Of a stretch of 64,000 nucleotides of DNA, positions 1-12,222 are shown piece after piece (position 1 is the stretch's first letter; each line of letters opens with the position of its first letter). The translations under genes were made by a program, and so were the position numbers. This stretch comes from Mytilisepta virgata (lineage: Eukaryota > Mollusca > Bivalvia > Mytilida > Mytilidae), in assembly GCA_028015205.1 (NCBI GenBank), contig CM051512.1:18569139-18633138 (forward strand), read 5' to 3'. Under the pieces are notes generated by a model that did no database searches, had not been told where the DNA came from, and was given only the letters and a program-made list of their open reading frames with translations.

Positions 1-129
1 ATACAACACAAGTTAATGCCTTCCAATATATTCAGGAGTTCCTTTTTGGATAACAAGTTTTGAATAAACTTGCTTTTTAGTGGACGTAATTTCGTTTTGA
101 AATTAGAACTTTTAATTGTAGTCCTGGCC

Positions 130-1125
130 TAAATAACTTCCAAACCAGAGGCTCCCAGGAGCCTGTATTGCTCATCTGATATTTCCATTTGTTCATTGCT
201 AAAGGAGTTTGAGATTAACATTCCTGCCATGTTTGGTTTAATTCCATTCATTAATTTTCAAGAAGCCATTTGTATGTTATTTCCATAGGGTCTTTTTAAT
301 GTTTAAAGGGTTCATACACCTTTTTTGTTCCATTTTTCAAGGACTTTCCCATAACTTTTCAAGGATGTTTTATGAAATTTCCATACCCAAAAAACCAGGA
401 ATCCAAACGGTTTCGAAGAAGTTTGTACGTATTTCCCATAAGGTCCTATGTTAACTATGTCCCAAGGTGGTGGCCATCTTAGATTTCCAATCGGCACCAA
501 AATTATAAATTTGGTAGAGGACCATCTAAGGAACATTCCTGCAAAGTAGAAGTTCATTTAGTCTTGAGGTTTCTGACAAGTAGATTTTGAAACATTGGGT
601 GCTGTGTTAACTATGTCCTGCAGTGGTAGCAATCTTGGATTTTCGATTGCCATCCAAATTTTAAATTTGGTACAGGACCATCATACAAGCATTCAGGCAT
701 ATTATTATCAATTAAATCTGTCAAATGGTTCCAAAGAAGAAGTTGTTTGTATATATTTCTCATAAGGTCCTATGTTAACTATGTCACTTGGTGGCAGCCA
801 TCTTGGATTTCCAATCGGCACCAAAATTACAAATTTGGTAGAGGACCATCTAAGGAACATTCCTGCAAGGTAGAAACTCATTTGGTCTTATCTTTTCTGA
901 TTTTTAAAATTTTGGCCAATCAGAACAGATTATTTGGCCTGGCAGCCATGTTGAATATTCCATCGGAACCAAAATTACAAATTCTGCCAAGTTTGGTTTT
1001 ATTTGGTTCAGTGGTTTTATTAGAAGACTGAAATGTGAAAAGTTAACGGATGGAAGACGACGGACAGACAACGGGCGCAAAGTGATGGCAAAAGCTCACC
1101 CTGGCTTTTGGCCAGGTGAGCTAAA
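130..1125. repeat. Composite bivalve-type repeat with internal direct repeats
   Basis: A block near 441-560 recurs at 765-885 almost unchanged and at 596-700 in diverged form (tgttaactatgtc..., caccaaaattacaaatttgg, gaggaccatctaaggaacat). It ends with ggaagacgacggacagac and a hairpin at 1093-1122 (agctcacc..ggtgagct). Related endings occur at 12139-12218. I recall this ending from mussel genomes. Probably a non-autonomous element. Confidence 0.75.
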
Positions 1126-2114
1126 AATAAAATGGGGCAACATTAGTCATTTATTTCCTTTAATCAAGTATCTCAGGGGAGATAACTTTGATAATCCACC
1201 TTTAATGTGTAAAGTTCCAAATGAGCAACTTTGGTGAAGGGGAGATTATTGAGTCAAGTTTCCCATTTCTAGGATTTGCAGTCAAATGAACTATAACATA
1301 TTAATAATAATTTCACAGATTATACAAAAATTTTAATATTCTAGAGGAAAGAAAAGAGTCACAAGAAATTGTGAAAAGTTTGAATAATGTGTACAAAGGA
1401 AGACATTACATAAAATTAAATAAGATGTTACAATATAGGCCATTAAAATTAATTCCTTAATTCTCATCCAATCTAGTTGGTCATACAAGTTTACACTGTA
1501 TCTAATATTGTGTAAAGAAAATGTGCTGAATTTAATTAAAAATTTATTTGTTTTCATACAACCAAAATAATTTGCAAATCCATATTTTTCAATACAGTTA
1601 GATAAGAAATGAATAAATTTTTTATGACCCCTTTAATAATTAGGTATTTTTTCAATCATGCAGTTATGTAATTAAGTTTGTAACTTAAGCAAATAATTAA
1701 AACTAAGCTAAAGGGCAGTACGTAAATACAAAATTATGTACAATAGTGTAATAATCTCTACAAATGTCTGTGTACACATAACTATGAAGGCATCAATACA
1801 AATAAACCCCAAAAATTTAATGGGGTACAGGAGTATTCCAGAATTTTAGGAATTTTATGAGTGTTTTGGGGATTTTTCATTGTTCTACTTCAATTCTGTG
1901 TCCCAAAAACAGTTTTTGATAATTTTCAAACATTAATCTAAATAATTTCTTTATTTTAGCTTAATTAAATGCATCTTCAATTAAAAAGATGTTTGTAACA
2001 GTATTTCTGAATAACAATGTGTCTGTCTGGTAGATTTTTTAGTAATTTGAACAGTTCTGCACAAAAAAACTTAAATATGAAGTCATTTAAATCCTAAACT
2101 TATTGTCACTGATG
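1126..2114. other. 3' flank and 3' UTR of the exon chain
   Basis: AT-rich DNA without a convincing ORF. The right part should be the 3' UTR of the chain ending at 2115. Confidence 0.4.
1950..1955 (-). terminator. Candidate polyadenylation signal AATAAA
   Basis: TTTATT on the plus strand is AATAAA on the gene strand, 160 nt beyond the stop at 2115. Such hexamers are common by chance in this AT-rich DNA. Confidence 0.35.
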
Positions 2115-2160
2115 TCAAAGAGATACAATGTACGGTGGATTAATTCTGGACACAAAACCC
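2115..2160 (-). CDS. Chain exon j, terminal
   Basis: 46 coding nt after acceptor catgtag|GGGTTTT. Encodes GFVSRINPPYIVSL then TGA at 2117-2115. Minus-strand AATAAA at 1955-1950 is a possible polyadenylation signal. Confidence 0.7.
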
Positions 2161-5100
2161 CTACATGAAGATAAAATAAGTCAAAACAAAAAGACGGTAA
2201 TTTTATTATTGTTCTTCATATGAAAGTCATAGTCAGACTTTAAAAGACTAAAAAACTATATTTGAAATATATAAACAAATGTGCGTTATAAATGACAGAT
2301 TATGGTAAGAAATTTGAAATATATAAAAAGTTGTGCATTATAGACGACAAATTACGGTAATTACGGTAATGACTTTTTACCTGATATCTCTGGGCTGAGG
2401 TAGTGATGGGATGGCAGAATTCATATCTCTGAAGGCATCTGTAAATATATTAAAACATTTCTTATAATACAAAAGAATTCAATCAAATCATATAAGAGAT
2501 ATAACTATTTTTTGTAGATTATAAATTAAATTTTCTTCAAATACAATTTCAAGTGATCAAATCTCTGAAGATGTAAATCTATACCATTCATATGGTTCTC
2601 TGAATGTTTTATATCTTATTTGATATGTGTGTGATTCCTATAATTTGAATAAATTTTACAGTAAATTCATATATAAGCTTTTCGAATTTTCAACTTTATT
2701 ACCGGTATAAGCAAAGTTTAAAACTGAGTATTTGTATAAAAAGTTAAGATTTTTTCTTCTAACCTTGTAACAATATACATAAGGTTAAGAAAAATTATTC
2801 TTTGATTCTCATCCAATCAAAAATTCAGACTGACAAATTTTCTGGGCTTGGTTTTGTAAAACCTCACTTTAAATCTGAGTATTTTTTGAAATGCTAAGTT
2901 GTAAGCAACCCAACTGGACAGTATTTGAGGTGAGAACAAATTGAGGAAATCCTCACATGAAACCCAGACCTGAGCATTTTTCTTTAAAAATTCAGAATGA
3001 AGGGATGAGAAACAAGGAATTAATTCTGGCCTAGGTCATTGATCTTTCACACAATTGAAAAGATACTGTTAATTGTCCTAAAAGAATACAGTAAACAACA
3101 ATTGTTCTTTCAGAAAAAAACCCTTATTTTCTTGTAACTAGCAAAGCCTGAGCAGTAAGATACTTCACACAAAACCAAGGGGCCCATCGAGACTGTATCA
3201 CTCATTTGGCAGCTATTTACTAACATATGTAAAAATATCTATCTTTCATTTTGAACTAAGTAGGACAATCATAGATAATAATTATTTTTGAAATAACAAC
3301 TTAAGAAAATTCCATTAAAATGGGCAAATAATTTTCAGATAAATTATTTTATAGAATCTAATGTTTAAGGCAGACACCATGCATGGTACATGTGTATTTC
3401 ATATTTTAAAAAGGAACCATCTAAATTTGTCCAGCACTTCAAAAAAAAAGTTTTCAAGGACTATTTCATTAAAGACTGGTCTCAATTACCAAATTAATGT
3501 TTTGTTTCATGAAAGATTTTTTAAATATGACCAAAATATAATTTTGAAAAAGAATCATCCAAAGACTAATGAATTTTTCTAATTTGTGCCAATTTTAAAA
3601 AAAAGAGTTTTTGAATATTTTTAGACTATTTTCATTTTTCAGAAAAGCAACCACGTTGGTTAGAGATAAATTACTGAACACCGTGAAGTGGGCCATCACC
3701 CTGTATGAATGGCAATACAGCATCCATAAAACGTTATCAATCTTTTGCCATATTCTATAATGCTTTATTGACAATGGATGACAAGTGATGGAGATCACAT
3801 AGTTCACATCTGGCAATTAGCACCTGCTAAAAACCCTACACCAGAAAGTTATTTTAGCTAAAGAGCAAAGAAAAAAATCTATTCACCCTCACTCATTTCT
3901 TTACACCAATAATTCAAAAGTTTAAGACAACAGAATAAAAAAATTGCACAAGAAGTTTATTTCATTAAGAGAGGTGAAATACTATGATTTCTGAGAAATC
4001 TGATCTTAGTCAAAAGAAAGTTATACTTCACTTTATGAACCATTACATAAAAACATTGCAGCTTAGTCACATAAAAAAGTACATATCCTTATATTTTTGC
4101 ATTAAATCCTGTAAGGCCAATTCAAAATAACTGATAGATTATCATCTACCCCTGCTGACGAATATGGGATACACAGAAGAGTTTTATTTTTCATTACACT
4201 GATCACTCCTAAACTCATGTTTAGCCATGCCAATGTGTGCAAAAATTCTCACAATCTGCAGGTTCATTTGGCTAATCACAGCCACACATCAATTTTTTTT
4301 ATAGGAAACAGTCTTGAGAAATTTCCGAAAATCACCATATATTAAAATAAAAAAATATGGCGTGGGCAAATTTTCAAGGGGTGGATGTGAATGTTAGTCT
4401 ATCAATTATTTGGCCAAAATTAATCAATAAAATACAGATTAACTAATCGTGTACAAACAGAACTGAACACCTTTATCTAATTCATGCATGTGCGATGTGT
4501 ATTAATGTGCTGATTATTGACCTGTTGCAGATTTAAGTTATTCAAGATGGTGATATATGTAGTATAAAGAAACTATAAATTATATATTTATTAAAAGAAA
4601 AAAAATCCTATAAATATTCTGTAAAAAGATGGGCAATCTATAACATAGCCAATTTGTAAGAGCCAAGACTTCAAATAAAATATTTATTTATACAACAAAC
4701 TACATACCGATATATATATACATGTATATATAATGAATTAAAGTCAGTCAAGTAAGCTTATTGATAAAGGATTAGGATTAAGGACAAGGGAATTTCAAAC
4801 ATCACCTATACTAGCATAAACAAACAAATGTAAATCAAAATTTTCTGGCAAATCATTAGTTCACTCAGGGACAAAACAATATATATATATTGAAAAACCA
4901 CATTGACACGCCTAGACTCACAGTTTTCAAATGGGTCTTTTGGCGGACGAATCTGTGCTAAAGTTTCTTCCAAAGTAGGAACACCTTCACAAATTGCAAA
5001 AGGATAACTCCTCCGTTGAGGTGGAGGAGTTAGTGCCCTTGGAATGTGCTGTTGCACTGTTATGATTCGTCTTGGAAGACGTGCTGGGACAGTCTCTGGA

Positions 5101-8100
5101 AACTCGTTGTCTGAGCTCTGTAGTGTGCAGAAATTAGAAATAAAACAGAAATAAAGTTATGAACAGAAAAAGAAGAGAGACATGCTTTTAAAGTTTTATG
5201 GCTGAAAATGAATTTCAATACAATTTTATTGAATATCAATGTTAAATATTATATTTTGGTCCTCTTATCTTATCATATTTTGAACTAAAGTGAATTAATT
5301 TTTTAAAATGTGAAATGCATTTTCAGCCAATCAAGTGCACCTATTTACATTTGTGCTGATTATACTCACAAAATGTTACCATGACAACTCTTACCTGCAT
5401 GAGTATATGCTGTTCTGACATTGAGTCCTACTAAAGTCTGAGCAATGTTTGGTGTGCCTTCATGCAGTGCCACCTGCAGACGATGTTTGAAATCATCTTG
5501 TGTAAATGATCGACGTATTGACATAATTTGTTGCGAGCAGTTATAAAATCCTTCTTCCTCATTACACTACAGCAGGTTAGGAAAAAAGCAGAAAATATAG
5601 AAATACAGCAAGCTACAAAAATGTTTAATACACACTAGCATAAAACTATCTATTGAGTTATCTCTCTTTACCAAGTCCTCTAAAGGGAGAAAATTATAAC
5701 ATTTGATCTCCCTTGGTTTAGGGCATATAACTAGTTAGAAATGACCAAATGAGTTATCTCTCTTTACCAAGTTCTCTAAGTGGAGACAATTCTTACATTT
5801 TATCTCCCTTGGTTTAGGGTAGATAACTAGTTAGAAATGACCTAATGAGTAATCTCCCTTTATTAAGTTATTAAGGGGAGACAATTCTAATTGATTTAAT
5901 ATCCATTGGTTGAGAGAAGACAACTTTTCTTATTTGCCAAATTTTTTGCACAATAGACAATGATCTTTCAAATGTATAGTTAGCACTGTTTGATCTTTTA
6001 ACCAAATATAAAGAAATTCCAAACTTGAAGAAAAGCAAATCTAATATAATTAAATTATCACTGAATGTGCAAATTATGGCAAATAATAAAATTAAAAAAA
6101 TCAATCTAATATTAAACATTCCAAACTAAAATTACTTTTTGGAAGCAACAAATCGATCAAACTAGCTACACCTTCCTTAAAAATGTTATTAACTGCATAT
6201 CTGTGACATTTAAGCTCCATAACTTGGCAGCTAAAACTTATTACAAAGCAACCCATAGCTCTGCCAATTTGTATAGAAGACATTTATTGTGTAACGGGGA
6301 ATGATTAAAAAGAAGCTGTCTTGAAAGACAGTAAATGAGATTTTCCTTCAACACTTATTGATGCAGCCTATCCTTCCACTTTACTGTTCCCTTACATCAC
6401 CAAATTAATAACCCAGTTTTTTCCGTCGGAAAATTCTTTTAAGAACAAAAATCAAGCTAAAGACAGTAAAGATGACTTTTTCACAATGTTAAAGGTTTTA
6501 CAATGACTTAAAATATGAAGAAGAGATATAAAAACAATGGAGTCAAATTTTTCTTCAAAGTGCTTTGGGGAATTTTTGATTATTCTTGAATGTCCAAAAA
6601 GTGTTCAGAACACAACTGTATATTATAATGAATCTACAGTACCTATCCATACTAGCCATGCTATTTTTTTTAATTAAGTGTGTAATGTAGCATTAAATTT
6701 TCAGGTTCTACCAAAATGGCATCTAATTCTAGTCATGGAATAAAATAGCTGTCAAAAGCTCCTAAATCAGATCAGTCCTATAAAGCATTTAATATAGGCA
6801 TTTACATACAGCCTTACAATTACAATACATTATTAAATAATGGTAGCTCCACTATCCTATTCTATACTATTCAGGTCCAACTCATATGAATATACATTCG
6901 AATGAGATGGATACAAAATGTCCACTGGGAACTAAAATTCCCTGTATCAAATCTCAAACCTCTATTTCAAAAACAATTTGTATTTGAAATTCTGTTACTG
7001 CATGCTCTGATATGTGCATGTAAACATTATTAGCTGAATTTTATTTAAATTAAACTTAACTAACAAAAATTTAGCTAAAAATCAATTTTTTCCATCTAGA
7101 ATTATGTCAGGTTTTTTATTTATGCCACTATGCCAATGTCTACTAACTTTCATGCTACTATGCCAATGTCTACTAATGGTTAAGTACTGTTATTTAGAAC
7201 GTGTTTCATGGGAAGAAGAAAAGTGTATTTGAAGAGGGATTTGTATGATAAAAGTTGTCAAAATACACAAAAATCACAATGATCTTAGTTTTTTGTGTGA
7301 AATTTGAAAGAATTAAATTCAGCAGAATAGACTTTAAAATGTCATATTTACTCTTTGTTTAAAAATTCATAAATAAATGTACAACAATTAAAGATAGATT
7401 ACAAGACATAAAATAATGTAATATAATTTTCAGACTTTTTTTCCAGTCAACTCCATTATCTCAGTATTAATTAAAGTCAAAAATATTTTTATATTTCAGG
7501 AGAAAATAAAGAAAAATTATAAAAATCTGCCACCGACAGATTGTTATTTCCTTTATCCTGTTGACAGGACATTTTAATTCTGAAAATTACATGTAGCCAA
7601 ATATTGCAAATCAAAATGTATGAAGTTCAAGATCAGAATAACCAACACCCAAAAATCCTACGAAGTTATAAAATTCAACCAAGGACCATAATAAATGTAA
7701 AATTTTAAATTTATAAGATTCAGTATTAAATAAATTTCACCTCTTACATTCTTACATGCTTTAAAGGTATCAATGTAAAATTTTCTCTGCAAAAAACTGT
7801 CATCATGCAAACATATATGTACTGATACTTTACATTCAACAAAAAGATTAGGTAGTCAATTCAACCAATATACATACCACACACAGATAAAAAATATATT
7901 TCATTACGTTTGGAAAGCACACAAAACCCACCAAAAAAAATATGTTACTATAAATAATTAGCCAATAAAAAACAGACAATGAAGTTTGGATTACCTGTAT
8001 TTTTGGCTCAGGAGTCTATAAAGGGGGAGATATATGAAATGTTAAGTGTTGTCAATTTTTTAAAATCATAAGTGAAAATTATCAGAAATTTTATGAAAAA

Positions 8101-11100
8101 TTATTCTTGATATCAATACCCTATAACTTCATCAGTCACAAAGCAAGCAAATTTATTTTTGTCTACAATTAACAGCCTACACACCCTTATCAAAAACTTC
8201 CAGACTTATATGCTTTAATAACTCATTTCATAAATATCATCCTGTTGTTTAGCAACATTTTATTTTTCTAACTTTTTACTGCTTTCAGTTATCCAAAAAC
8301 TATAAATCAATTATTCATCAATTTCATGCAAAAGCAACAGTTTTATTTATCTAACATTCCAATGCTTTCAATTTTCCTAAAAATAATTACCTGCCAAATT
8401 TCATGCAATTAGTTTGATCAGAAACATTGACAAAATTCTCACAACATCATGATGATTTCTCAGTTAAATATGATAAATATGGGTAAACTCGATTAAATAT
8501 TTCCTTCACCGTGTTAAGTATAAATAAATTCATTGGTTAGACTGAATTCTCAGAACATACTCTTTTTTCGAATAGTGGTGGAGGTGGGAGCTTCTGTCTG
8601 TTTATAAAGTCCATCATTTGGTCATAGGACTGACAAAAATATTTCAAAACTTCCTCATAAAAATATTGACGTCAAAAAAATTCATATGTAAAAACCGTAT
8701 TAAAAATACTCATATAAAGTTTAATTTCAAAATCTCTGACAGTAAATTTTGTAGAAACATAATAATGACAGTGTAAACAAATTGTTTAATTTTAATTTTT
8801 TTTTAAAATAATTAATTCGAAATCCTATGGATCAATTGTCAAAATTTAACATGTCATAATAAAAGATATTTTAACAAAACATTCTGTAAAATCTTTTACC
8901 GTTAGAACTTGTGGACCTCAAATAATTGATGAGCCCTGTTTATCTCCCCTTACATAAAAAACCTAAATTATCTCCCTTTATAAAATCCCAATCTGTGTAC
9001 AACACTTACAAAGAATGCCATTTCTCTCTGTTTGTCTTCCTCTGTACGTTTTTTTATATCAGCCATTCTCTGTAAATGGAAAAAAAAAATACAACACTGA
9101 ATTTCTGAGGTCATTAAAATCAGCATTGAAATCAAATTAATTTTTCATAAAAAAAATTTCCGCAAAAACTTTCAAATAATTTGACTTATTTTAAGCGTAT
9201 AATTCATGAATAAAATGTTTGGGAATGAAGAAATGAAAATCTAAAAAAAAAATTGCCTTTATTCTTTGTGTCAGATCTTATTTTGCAATAATCTTTATAC
9301 ACCACATTGGCAAAACCTTCTTATTTGAGGTTCTTCCATTTTTGTAGATTTTGTGATATGATAAATTCACATGCAGCTTTCTCTTAAAAATATAAAAATA
9401 TACAGAACCTTGTTCATTTGCAAGTATCCTAGAAATTTAGTAAATAAATTAACTGGACTATATTTTCTAAAGTGAGTTATGAAATGCCTTGCAGATATTT
9501 TACAAAATTAACAATCTAAGAATATAACTTTCATCATCAATCCTAAAAGTGGGTTTACAACTAAAATTATGGTATTCACTTTTTGTGCTCTTTCTATGCT
9601 CCTCTCCTCAGCAAAACAAGGAATTCCTCCATTTCTTCTTCCCTCATATTTACTGACAAAATGTGGTTCTTTCTTCTGTGCTCTCATAAACTTCTCAAAA
9701 CTTGTTGTCGTCTGTAATAGAGAAAACATCAATTCTGTAAAACTTGTCATTTGTACAAAAGTTTATATAGTGGAAATAAAACAAATTGTATATATACATG
9801 ACCTACTTTTTAAAATGAAAAGCATCAAGCATGACCTACTTTCAAAAATGAAAAGCATCAAGCATGACCTACTTTCAAAAATGAAAAGCATCAAGCATAT
9901 TTTACAGATCTACAAAAAACATATGCTAATAAATAAGGAAATGAACACATTTTTGTATCAATGTCAAAATTTCCAGCATAGATATCTTAGCAGAAAAGAT
10001 TAAGAAGAAACCAGATGTAAATGAAAGAAATTTATGATGGATATCATCAAAAGCTATGAAATATATCTGATCATGAACTGGAGATGTATAACATTTCTTC
10101 TTGGCATGTAATTGAGATATGAAATTCGTTAGTTAAGCATGATTTTTTGAAGAAAAAGACATATCTACATGTAATTTACATATGATGTTGTTAGATTCCT
10201 CTTTCCATCACAAAATGGTGTGTCACTTTAACCATTAAGTATCAAATCAATGTAGCTAAAAAAAACTTTTAATTGTGAGCTGAAGGTAGAAGCTATTCAC
10301 TTTAGTATAACACAGCCATGAAATCTAAATGATCAATTAATAACTCAAGATAGATGTTCTTGTTAGCAAGTCTTAAATATGTTTTAATAAGCTATATGAG
10401 ACCGTAAAATAAATTATATAAAATGTGTTTAAAAAATACTAAGTTTATAGATGTTTAAAAAAGAAACTGTGCCCATACCAGACAAACAAGATATTCCTTA
10501 AATAAAACAGCCCCCTAATTCTAGAACAATAATCTATACATTTTCTAAAGAAAAAACCTTTTGCCAATTTCTAATTCTTACTGGTTTCAAATCCACAGAA
10601 GATGTTTTTGTAACAGGTAGGGGTAGAGATACAGGTCTTATACGTTTGATGGGTTTCACTTTAGCTAATCTAGTACAGCCAGGCAGCTGTCAAGCAGAAT
10701 AAATTGTTTTTTTTTAAATGTTTTTAAAACTGTTTACTATCTCAAAATTCAGATAGATCAATTGACAATAATTTTCGTTATTTAAATATTGACTGACACA
10801 CTTTTTATTTTGACTGATTAATCTATTGACAAATAAATATTCATTAATTTTTTTTTTGCAAGATGGTCAACCATATCTTCAACATTCTAGCTTATATTGA
10901 CAACACAACAACACAGTTCTCATTAAACTAAATAATAAATAAACTTTGGAAATCAATGACTTCTCTTGTTTATAGTAACTGTGCAATATCTCATGTTAGC
11001 AATGTTCAACTTGCAGTTTAAACTCACTTGAAAAAAATCAGGGTGATTAAAACAACATTAAATCTAACATGCATTTATTTTTCGTAAATAAGTCGTTGAG

Positions 11101-11359
11101 AACCATCAATTCAGCCATTCCTCAAACAATAGATATTATTAAAAATACTAATGAGGTATCTTTGGTAAGCACTAAATATTTAATTTTGGTTGTTAAAATA
11201 CATTTCAAAATCTTTAAATTAACTAAGCAAATCTGTTTAAATTTTATGCCAAATAAAATTAATAAATCACACCAGTTCTACTTTTGTTTCTACATGCAAA
11301 CAACAAATTCTATTTTTACCAACCTTTGACCTTCGGAGCAACATGGCTCCTCGAAAGAC
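2115..11359 (-). CDS. Ten-exon chain: alternative C-terminus of the carboxypeptidase, or a separate gene
   Basis: Exons 11359-11324, 10686-10582, 9711-9580, 9069-9010, 8629-8561, 8015-7995, 5566-5395, 5110-4922, 2438-2381 and 2160-2115 join in one frame and end at TGA 2117-2115. All borders are GT-AG. The first six are phase 0 throughout, so they fit after exon 16 and would give a carboxypeptidase of about 1097 residues. Alternatively the first exon holds an ATG in fair context (GGAGCCATGT), preceded in frame by the TAG of the acceptor, which would start a separate protein of about 290 residues. The protein is basic and proline-rich with no domain I recognise. A minus-strand AATAAA lies at 1955-1950. 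Confidence 0.72.
2381..2438 (-). CDS. Chain exon i
   Basis: 58 nt, acceptor tttacag|ATGCCTT, donor ATCAG|GTAAAAA. In phase 1 it reads AFRDMNSAIPSLPQPRDI. It agrees with the exons on both sides despite 2.5 kb of intron upstream. Confidence 0.72.
2439..4921. other. Intron between chain exons h and i
   Basis: 2.5 kb AT-rich intron. Apart from the inverted-repeat element at 4112-4416 and an AT-rich run at 4709-4735, no structure was seen. Short ORFs at 3361-3582 and 3595-3816 look like chance. Confidence 0.5.
4112..4416. mobile_element. MITE with TAAGGCCA-type ends
   Basis: The left end taaggccaatt...ctgatagattatcatc is matched in reverse by ...gatgtgaatgttagtctatcaattatttggcca. The arms are about 40 bp with mismatches. 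Related in its ends to the element at 53491-53834. Confidence 0.6.
4922..5110 (-). CDS. Chain exon h
   Basis: 189 nt. The acceptor that keeps the frame is gagctcag|ACAACG; another AG seven bases upstream would shift it. Donor AAACT|GTGAGTC. Encodes HIPRALTPPPQRRSYPFAIC and EGVPTLEETLAQIRPPKDPF. Ends in phase 1. Confidence 0.78.
5395..5566 (-). CDS. Chain exon g
   Basis: 172 nt, acceptor ctgtag|TGTAATG, donor ATGCAG|GTAAGAG. Encodes NCSQQIMSIRRSFTQDDFKH and ALHEGTPNIAQTLVGLNVRT. The other two frames contain stops. Ends in phase 1. Its EGTPNIAQTL segment resembles one in the next exon. Confidence 0.82.
5654..5940. repeat. Tandem repeat, about 96-bp unit, three copies
   Basis: Units begin near 5654, 5751 and 5847 with gagttatctctctttaccaa-like sequence and include atctcccttggtttaggg. 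The third unit is more diverged. It lies in the intron between exons f and g. Confidence 0.8.
7995..8015 (-). CDS. Chain exon f, 21-nt microexon
   Basis: Acceptor ctttatag|ACTCCTG preceded by a CT-rich run (tctcccccttta), donor ATACAG|GTAATCC. Encodes TPEPKIQ. Phase 0, so inclusion is optional for the frame. Confidence 0.6.
8561..8629 (-). CDS. Chain exon e
   Basis: 69 nt, acceptor ttgtcag|TCCTATG, donor AAAAGA|GTATGT. Encodes SYDQMMDFINRQKLPPPPLF then EKR. Phase 0. Confidence 0.8.
9010..9069 (-). CDS. Chain exon d
   Basis: 60 nt, acceptor tttacag|AGAATGG, donor TTCTTT|GTAAGTG. Encodes RMADIKKRTEEDKQREMAFF, a likely charged helix. Phase 0. Confidence 0.75.
9580..9711 (-). CDS. Chain exon c
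   Basis: 132 nt, acceptor attacag|ACGACAA, donor CAAAAA|GTGAAT. Encodes SFEKFMRAQKKEPHFVSKYE and GGIPCFAEERSIERAQK. Phase 0 at both ends. The overlapping plus-strand frame is a shadow. Confidence 0.8.
9797..9900. repeat. 33-bp tandem repeat, three copies
   Basis: Unit containing atgaaaagcatcaagcatga, repeated at a 33-bp period. It adds in-frame repeats to a chance plus-strand ORF. Confidence 0.85.
10582..10686 (-). CDS. Chain exon b
   Basis: 105 nt, acceptor ttgacag|CTGCCTG, donor CCA|GTAAGAA. Encodes LAKVKPIKRIRPVSLPLPVT and flanking residues. Basic and proline-rich, phase 0 at both ends. Confidence 0.75.
11324..11359 (-). CDS. Chain exon a (36 nt)
   Basis: Acceptor attttag|GTCTTTC, donor AAAG|GTTGGTAA. 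Encodes VFRGAMLLRRSK in phase 0. Either a small internal exon or the first coding exon of a new gene starting at the ATG within it. A second possible donor 4 nt further on would break the frame. Confidence 0.5.
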
Positions 11360-11544
11360 CTAAAATTAGCACAGAAATTCTCACTGGTTGAAAAAAAAAA
11401 GCATAAACATGAAGTTCTGGGAATTGAATTGCAAATTAGCAAACAAAGCCAAATTTAAACACACAAATACAGGTTTCCCTTCTATTTTCTTATCATAAAC
11501 ATTTTTTTTTGAAGAAATAAATTCAGTAATTGTGTTTGTTTAGT

Positions 11545-11805
11545 TGGGGTTTTACTCTGTTTTCAGCAAATTTGGCTATTTCGCGGCGGCCAGTTTTTAT
11601 TGGTGGAAGAAGCCAGAGTACCCGGAGAGAACCACCGACCTTCGGTAGGAAAATTGCAAATCTTTGTCAATTAAGATCAGAGTCGAATACACCCTGCTAC
11701 AGAAGTTTCAAAACTCACAACCTCAGTGTTGACAGGCTAGTGATCATTAGTAGCCATGACAAACTACCAGACAAATCGGCCACCCAGGCCCACTGTATAC
11801 TTTAA
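11545..11805 (-). mobile_element. tRNA-derived SINE
   Basis: Read on the minus strand: gtggccgatttgtctggtag (A box-like), then ggttgtgagttttgaaac (B box-like), then a body with ggtggttctctccgggtact and ggccgccgcgaaatagcc. This body is widespread in molluscan DNA as I recall it. The promoter boxes have decayed, so the copy is old. It is not a functional tRNA gene. Confidence 0.75.
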
Positions 11806-11989
11806 AACATTTCCTATAATGCTCTGTTTGTGACAATATTCATACCACTGGTTTGAAAGAAAAAAATTATGTGCCATTATTTGAACAAAGCCATAGATAC
11901 ATAACATTATAATACACCCTTAGAAATTATTTAACAAGTCAATAAGAATAAGGTAATTCTGATCCATGCAGTATCATTCACTTTCTCAA

Positions 11990-12222
11990 CATACGACGGG
12001 ACCAAAATTAAAGGCTGCATGGAGACTGTATTGCTCACTCTGATTTTATTTGCCATTTAAGTTAAAATTTGGTATTAATGGACACCATGATAAAAGAGTA
12101 ACACCTATGTCATTGTTAAGTAAGTTCAGTTGCATAGTTAATATGAAAAGTTAATGGACGGACGACAGACACCAAGTGATGACAATAGCTCAAACTGGCA
12201 TTTGGCCAGGTTAGCTTAAAAA
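11990..12222. repeat. Repeat copy with GGACGGACGACAGAC tail and hairpin end
   Basis: Contains ggctgcatggagactgtatt, then ggacggacgacagacaccaa and the imperfect hairpin agctcaa..ttagct at 12189-12218. Same family as 130-1125. Confidence 0.65.

Noticed and set aside
9569..10003. 144-codon plus-strand ORF
   Set aside because: It overlaps chain exon c on the other strand and then runs through the 33-bp tandem repeat.
11545..11805. tRNA gene
   Set aside because: Only the promoter-box part of a tRNA is recognisable, attached to a SINE body. No intact cloverleaf.
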